Shown here piece by piece: positions 58,665 through 64,000 of a stretch of DNA of 64,000 bases. The position numbers and the translations under genes are program-made. Every line of letters begins with the position of its first letter. Position 1 is the first letter of the stretch. Under the pieces are notes generated by a model. It made no database searches. It had not been told where the DNA came from and worked only from the letters and a program-made list of their open reading frames with translations. The DNA comes from Formicarius rufipectus (Eukaryota; Chordata; Aves; Passeriformes; Formicariidae), in contig VXAU01004437.1 in NCBI GenBank assembly GCA_013399695.1, forward strand, positions 209,790 to 273,789, given 5' to 3'.

Positions 58665-59995
58665 GAAAAACCCCACAACACACACACAAATCAGATCAGC
58701 AAACACGACAATGAACAAAACATTCTGTGACTTCCTATAGTCTTATTTGTAGACTGTTGTAATCAATCAAAGAGGCTACTATTCCAGCTAAATATTCCTT
58801 CTGTATTCAACTCAAGTAGCACAGATGCCTGAAGTGATCCAACAGTGGAACTTTAGCCATTTCAATGAAAATCTGGTGTTGCAGACTAAACCAACAAAGA
58901 AGGGGGGTTCCAGTTAAGGCTATGGGTTTGGCACTAAAGCAGTTCTGAACTAATTCATATTCTTGGGGATAGAAAAGACGCATATGGTAACTTCTCGTCA
59001 CTGAAAACTTTGCCTGAGCTTTTGTGTCAGCATCTTGACCACCATAAATAATTAAAGCTGTTTTCCAAAGGCTTCGGGACAGCTAACATAAACTAAGGAG
59101 ACAGAGGGGAAAAAAGAAAAACAAAACAAACCATCGTAATTTGCCTAATTCCCATTGAAATTTGGGGGAAATGGTTCTAATCTGTATCCTTGGAAATCTG
59201 CAATCAGGCAATTTATTAATACTGGATTTAGTCTATTAAAAGACGTACATGTTTCTCTGAACCACGCTCGGTGCACACTAGAGAAATAAATTTGCACGGG
59301 TGGCCTTTATTCTGACATTTCTTGGCTCTTTAATCACAGTCTTGCCTTCTTAAAAATACTAATTCACTCCATTTTTATGCATGCATGACATCTACGAGTG
59401 TTAGTAAAACATGAAATTTTACATGAATAGTGACAGAATTTTCATTCACAATTATACTTCACTGAAAACTGTGCATGATTTCTACTGTGTTACCCTGACT
59501 GATAAGCCCATCTGTCAGTTCAAATAATTTTCACTCTTTTCTTACTCCTCACACAGCTTTTATGCCTCCAAACACTTTTCCTGTTTGGTCTATACACTTC
59601 TACAACAAACCTCCACAACTTTTAAATTTTCCATCCTTCCCAAGATATTTGTTTTCTTCTCTTTCAATTACCAGTGATCTGGTGTTTCATTTGCTCTGCC
59701 TTTCTTTGTAACTTTTGCTACCTTATTTAGCCCTCCAAGACACCCACAGGGAATATTACCTCAGCATCTTATCAGAGCCGTAAAATTGAGGCTAGATTTC
59801 GGATGTGCAATATGCTACTGCAGTACCTTCACGAGGGCATTCTGCATATTCCAGGTGAATATTTGCTGAGGTACTAATGAAAATATGACCCACCTGCCTC
59901 TGCTCCTCTCTGGGGCACTTTCTGTCTATAGAGATTGGAATTAACGACAGTCTCTCTGTTCTGCCTGATGTCAGAGCTGAGAAAGGTGTGAAGGA

Positions 59996-60003
59996 TATAT
60001 AAG
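59996..60003 (+). promoter_or_regulatory. IAPP: TATA box of IAPP
   Basis: TATATAAG about 25-30 bp upstream of the predicted first exon. TAAT-type motifs lie upstream (for example near 59875), which would suit homeodomain factors such as PDX1 known to drive IAPP, but these short motifs are common by chance. Confidence 0.65.
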
Positions 60004-60025
60004 AGCCGTATTACTTGTCAGCAGG

Positions 60026-60134
60026 AGAGAGGGAAAAGGATACTCCTGAGCTAGATGCAAGCGTGGAATTGTTGCATGCACCCTTCCTGCTGACACAGAC
60101 GGGTTTCTCCACTTAGAGCTGTGACCACAAACAG
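60026..60134 (+). other. IAPP: IAPP exon 1 (5' UTR, approximate start)
   Basis: The start is estimated from the TATA box. It ends at donor AACAG|GTAAAC (60134/60135). It is non-coding, as exon 1 of IAPP is in other vertebrates. Confidence 0.6.
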
Positions 60135-60538
60135 GTAAACAATTTCCCTTTTTTCTTTAGATGCAGTGCAACAGATGTGCTTTCAGGAAAGCAAAATATC
60201 CTTCACTATTAACCAACGGCAATTTCCAGGAAAAGGCTAAGATAACTTCAAGGTAAACTGCATTCAGGACCAGAATTTGAGACAGGCATATGTCAGGAAA
60301 TGCAAACCAGGGATGAGGGATAGGATTGAAACTACTAAATGGGAAATGAGCATTTGAAGCTGAGAGCTATCTGTCTTGAAACTGCATTATGTCACTAAAC
60401 TTAGGGGGATCATTTTTTTCACTCTAGCCTCTGAAAAAGACTAGCTGTTGTTGATTTAGGACAGAATGGGCATCAGTAATAAGATATGCTGAAGAGTATT
60501 TGGGTCTGCTTTCAGTTTTGAATCATTATTCTTTTCAG

Positions 60539-60635
60539 AAAGTTTGGAAGGAAAGATGTGCAACCTAAAGCTGTCCATTTTCTTCATTGCACTTTCTGTT
60601 ACCCTGAGCTGTTTGGAAGCTACACCTATTGAGAA
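60539..60635 (+). CDS. IAPP: IAPP exon 2 (start codon, signal peptide)
   Basis: Acceptor ATTCTTTTCAG. A 17-nt leader precedes ATG at 60556, and 80 coding nt end in phase 2 at donor GAGAA|GTGAGT. It encodes the hydrophobic signal [19 protein letters not shown] and then LEATPIE, matching the ATPIE that precedes the exon junction in mammals. Confidence 0.93.
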
Positions 60636-63600
60636 GTGAGTAATAAACAATCATGTTTATTTCTTTTTAAGGAAAAAGGTGTTCAGATTATTGCATGAAC
60701 TGCTTTTGCTTTCATGTCTCAGATAACATGAACAAAAACAGCTACTCAATTTCACTGGGTATTTTATTGTTGTTTAAAGATTACTGTCTGTGGCTGATGA
60801 TCTGTCTGATGATCCTTCTAAGAGGCAAGGATGGATATTGCCGGTAATGGCACAGAACACACTCTCAGGGCTTGGTGAGGAAATGCCAGAACAACCAGCA
60901 GCAAAGACAAAAAGGTATTGATTTTCCTGGTTTTTTTTCTAGCCATATCAGGTAGGATCAAATTATGAAATGAACTTTGTGCCAGTAAAATCCTATTACT
61001 TGAGACTCTGCTGTTTATCCTCAAAAAGAGATTAAAATATCCTTCTAGTAACCAGAGCTCTTCTGTAAGCATAAAGATTAGCTCTTCTGCAAGAACATTC
61101 AGGGGAGAAAGTGACATCCAGAAACAAAAGTTGTTGATCATTTAATCACTTTACAATTATAACACTTTCATAAATTACAAAGGCTACAAATACTACATTA
61201 TCCTGAGAAGAAAGGAGTACTTTAAAAGTTTCTTTTTTTTTTCTTGCATTTTCAAGCCTAAAGAGGGAAAAAAAGAAAATACATCCTTCCTAATAATACT
61301 AATTTTCTTCCAGAATGGAATTGTTTTATGACATAAGTGTTTCCTGGAGGTAATTTATCATTACATATTTAGATATCAATTTAATCATGGGAGGAAGCAA
61401 TTGGCTATGAGAGCATTTAACTTACCTGAAATGCATTCATATTTATATAAATCCAGTTTCAGGTAACTTTTTAATGAATAAGCAACATTTCAAGAAGTAT
61501 TTGCAATTCATACTAAAAGATAAGCAGCACTGAACTAGTCACAGAATCATCAAGGCTGGAATAGACCTTCAAGTTCACCAGGTTTTGTCAGGCTTTTGAG
61601 TGAATTTCTTTCAATGACAATGCTGTTATGGAGAGATTCAGTAAATGCATATGTCTATAGAGTTGACTGTTCCTTTCTCATTGAATATATATTTAAAAAT
61701 ATTATTATAGGACAATTCTGATAACTTCTAAAATATTTTTATAATGGAGACTAAGTTCTCACATTTTAACAGGTATCACTTTAAAATAAAAATACAAACA
61801 AAACCCAAAATAACTGTAATACTCAAAGACAAGGCATCACATTTCTCAGTGTGGTATGTCTTGTCTGCTTTTCTGGGGCCTTGGACAGCATCTTACTGGG
61901 TGAAATGTCTCACTGAAGCACATGCTCATTTAAAGGCTACAGATCAGAGAGCTAACAGATATTTTGGGTTTGGTCAGGCTAGACATCAGAAAGAAACATG
62001 TAAGTACTGCAGTTTTAAATCTGGAGTACCAGGACCTGATTTTGTATCTACAATGGTAAAGAGAATTCTGCATCCACAAACAAATCAGGATCTCCATGAG
62101 AACCAGTTGCTGTTTGAACCTTCTAGTTAAGAACTTGGTGAAACTCTCAAAATCAATGCAAATACCCATGAAACTATAGGTCATATCAAGCCCTATCTAA
62201 CCATTGCATTTAAGTTCAACTACATATTTAAAACATTAATTGCTTAGAAATCGCTGCCTATCTACTGGTGAAGACCAAGTACAATACAGACATTTCTCTC
62301 ACAACTGTTATTTGGATTCTTACATCAATACAAATAACTTTAAAAGGCTATATCACATTTTAGATAACAGATTTAATAATCAATAGGATAAGGAACTCAT
62401 TGGTAACTACTCAGAGTTTCAAACTGGGAAATTGTCACACAGTAAATTTTTGCTGCAAACTAGTGTCTGCCTCGTGGCACATCAGCATGGAGAAATCCAA
62501 GAAAATTAGCAATAACTCAATAAGCAATCTCAGCAAGCAAATATTTCTATCTGAAGAAACAGCATAGAGGTCTAAGAAATAAATCTGAAAACCCAAGCTC
62601 TCTCAACCTAACAGTTTTATTGTGATTCAAAAAAATAAATAAATCCCATGCTATATAAATTTTACATGGAGTTCTGTAAAGGGTGTGTTGGTTCAGTTAT
62701 TTTTAGATCTAGATTCTTCCACGGACACTCTTTAAAGTATCATCCAGCAAATTATTATCTCCTACCACGACAGCACTTTCAAATTGCAGATGTTTCAGCG
62801 AGGATGTCGCAACTTTTCAGTAATGATGAAATCTCTGTTTAGTCAGAGCCAAGTGGCAGAGACAGAGCTAAGGACCATCTTAAGTGGTACTGAAGTTGGC
62901 AGAAGCTGGCAACGCCTGCCGCCTTTCATAAAATGTGGTGTAATTGGGAGGAAGAGTCTTTGGGCTCATTCCACTTGATGTTGACTAGAATATTGCCACT
63001 CACTTCAGTGAGGGCAGGATGTGATTTGGTGGTAATAAGAGACCTAAATAAATGTTAGTGAGTGTCATTATGTTAGTAACCCTCATGATATCAGCAAGAG
63101 CTCTAAATAGATTTAGAAGTTCAGCTTGAAGTTAAACATTTAGTCATTGCTTTCACTTACTGCCTTATCTATACTATCATTACAGGTTTTCTACATGTCA
63201 CAAACTGCTATGTAGAATATCAATAAAACCACATATGACTGTTAAGGTCTCTGCATTCAAATAACCCCCTCCTTTAAAACTGGTAATAGATACAGCACAG
63301 GAATTTTTTTTAGGCACAGAGTAGGTGGTGGGAAGATTGTAATGTTCCTGTATTTGTGCACAGATTAAAAGAACTCCCACATCAGCACAGCTCAAATGAC
63401 TATGAGAAGTGGCACACTTGATTGCTCATCATTTGACTTAATCTTGGCTCTTTTTGTCTCACCTTGGTAGTCACCACCTGGAGAAACGGAAATGCAACAC
63501 GGCGACCTGTGTGACACAGCGCTTGGCTGACTTTTTGGTTCGTTCCAGCAACAACATCGGAGCAATTTATTCCCCTACAAACGTGGGCTCCAACACATAT

Positions 63601-63660
63601 GGAAAGAGGGCCACAGTAGGGGTATTAAGAAGAGAATCCCAAAACGAAGCACAGCTTTAG
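60556..63660 (+). CDS. IAPP: IAPP, islet amyloid polypeptide (amylin) precursor
   Basis: Secreted hormone precursor of the calcitonin/CGRP family, made in pancreatic beta cells. Coding exons 60556-60635, 60780-60914 and 63471-63660 join in frame to 405 nt, 134 residues: signal peptide about 1-22, N-terminal propeptide, KR at 77-78, the 37-residue mature hormone at 79-115, and G116-K117-R118 for cleavage and C-terminal amidation of Tyr115. The mature peptide starts [16 protein letters not shown] with the Cys2-Cys7 disulfide loop and ends NVGSNTY. Its 20-29 region is [10 protein letters not shown], and the whole 37 residues agree with my memory of chicken IAPP. The middle exon is an in-frame cassette; without it the precursor would be 89 residues, the mammalian length. 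Minus-strand SLCO1A2 lies upstream, divergent, as in mammals. Confidence 0.95.
60780..60914 (+). CDS. IAPP: IAPP cassette exon (extra propeptide segment)
   Basis: 135 nt, acceptor TTTAAAG, donor AAAAAG|GTATTG, phase 2 on both sides, so it can be included or skipped without frame change. It encodes 45 acidic residues, including [16 protein letters not shown] and a dibasic KR at precursor residues 41-42. Only 144 bp of intron separate it from exon 2. The acceptor has a modest polypyrimidine tract, which would suit regulated use. Confidence 0.75.
60915..63470. other. IAPP: IAPP last intron
   Basis: 2.6-kb AT-rich intron. A short stretch at 61540-61585 (CACAGAATCATCAAGGCTGG, AATAGACCTTCAAGTTCACC) looks like a CR1 3'-end remnant on the minus strand. 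A 128-codon plus-strand frame at 61744-62130 has no recognisable product. Confidence 0.65.
61540..61585 (-). mobile_element. Possible CR1 3'-end remnant
   Basis: Matches the reverse complement of the last 40-odd bases of CR1-type elements (TCACAGAATCATCAAGGCTG followed by GAATAGACCTTCAAGTTCAC). Too short for firm assignment. Confidence 0.5.
63471..63660 (+). CDS. IAPP: IAPP last coding exon (mature hormone)
   Basis: 190 nt from acceptor CCTTGGTAG to stop TAG. It encodes HHLEKR, the complete mature hormone, the GKR amidation and cleavage site, and a 16-residue C-terminal flanking peptide ending NEAQL. Confidence 0.96.
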
Positions 63661-63927
63661 GGTGTTAAAGTGGCTACTGATACAGTTTTCATTAGGAGCT
63701 CGGATTTTTGTGTGTCAATAACCTCTTGGTCATTAATTACTTGTACAGTCTTAACAGTGCCTTGTTTTCTCTGTGTGTGTGTGTGGGGGTGGTATGTGGT
63801 TTATGTTCACCATTTCACTATGCATGTGCAGTGACATGCACAGGCTATCCTTTCAACTCCGTTAAGAATTCCAGAAATCTGCTTGTCAAAGTCAGTTGTA
63901 AAAAAAAAAGAAAAAAAATATAATGAT

Positions 63928-63933
63928 AATAAA
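63928..63933 (+). terminator. IAPP: IAPP polyadenylation signal candidate
   Basis: AATAAA about 270 nt after the stop codon, following an A-rich stretch. Further signals may lie beyond the window. Confidence 0.6.
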
Positions 63934-64000
63934 TGGAAAAGTAAATGCAGCAGGGCTTTTCATTACTATTATTTTTATTAAAAGGATGAAAAAGATAACT

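Noticed and set aside
1..64000. CRISPR arrays, operons, tRNA or rRNA genes.
   Set aside because: This is vertebrate nuclear DNA; no direct-repeat/spacer arrays, tRNA A/B boxes with cloverleaf, or rRNA segments were seen.

Overview
The window is vertebrate nuclear DNA, almost certainly from a bird and probably a passerine. It has large introns, at least five CR1 LINE fragments with the typical avian 3' end, and a solo LTR of a type I recognise from songbird genomes. The encoded islet amyloid polypeptide matches the chicken mature peptide as I remember it. The assembly has a 64-base gap (8529-8592) and a single N (10457).

The locus is the conserved SLCO1 cluster - IAPP neighbourhood. From right to left on the minus strand there are two organic anion transporter genes. 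SLCO1A2 is complete: 14 coding exons, 43544 down to 27891, 667 codons from the exon-1 ATG, possibly 677 or 675 from an upstream exon at 58534-58578. An SLCO1B-type gene is 5'-complete but runs off the left edge: coding exons 1-9, 12426 down to 1568, 454 complete codons, with the Kazal domain and last transmembrane helices outside the window. IAPP lies on the plus strand at the right end (about 60026-63933) and is complete.

Region by region: 1-12461 SLCO1B exons and introns; about 14.58-14.7 kb a probable SLCO1B first exon and promoter; 14.7-27.3 kb intergenic, with an unexplained GC-rich block near 17.1-18.1 kb; 27.3-43.6 kb SLCO1A2; 43.6-58.6 kb the long SLCO1A2 5' region with candidate leader exons; 60.0-64.0 kb IAPP. 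Exon boundaries were set by hand from GT/GC..AG signals, continuity of reading frame and family exon lengths. Both transporters share internal exon lengths 142, 133, 147, 99, 165 and 196, which supports the models.

Functionally, the two transporters are 12-helix sodium-independent exchangers of bile salts, steroid conjugates, thyroid hormones and similar organic anions. IAPP is a secreted hormone precursor. They are neighbours by descent and there is no sign of an operon-like relationship.

The observations most worth following are: (1) an in-frame 135-nt cassette exon in IAPP that adds a dibasic-flanked 34-residue propeptide segment, while skipping it would give exactly the 89-residue mammalian precursor length; (2) a 3 x 15-bp tandem repeat that starts at the splice donor of SLCO1B exon 9 and makes in-frame duplicate donors; (3) a candidate upstream coding exon for SLCO1A2 lying 1.4 kb from the IAPP start site; (4) a solo LTR with perfect target-site duplication in an SLCO1A2 intron.
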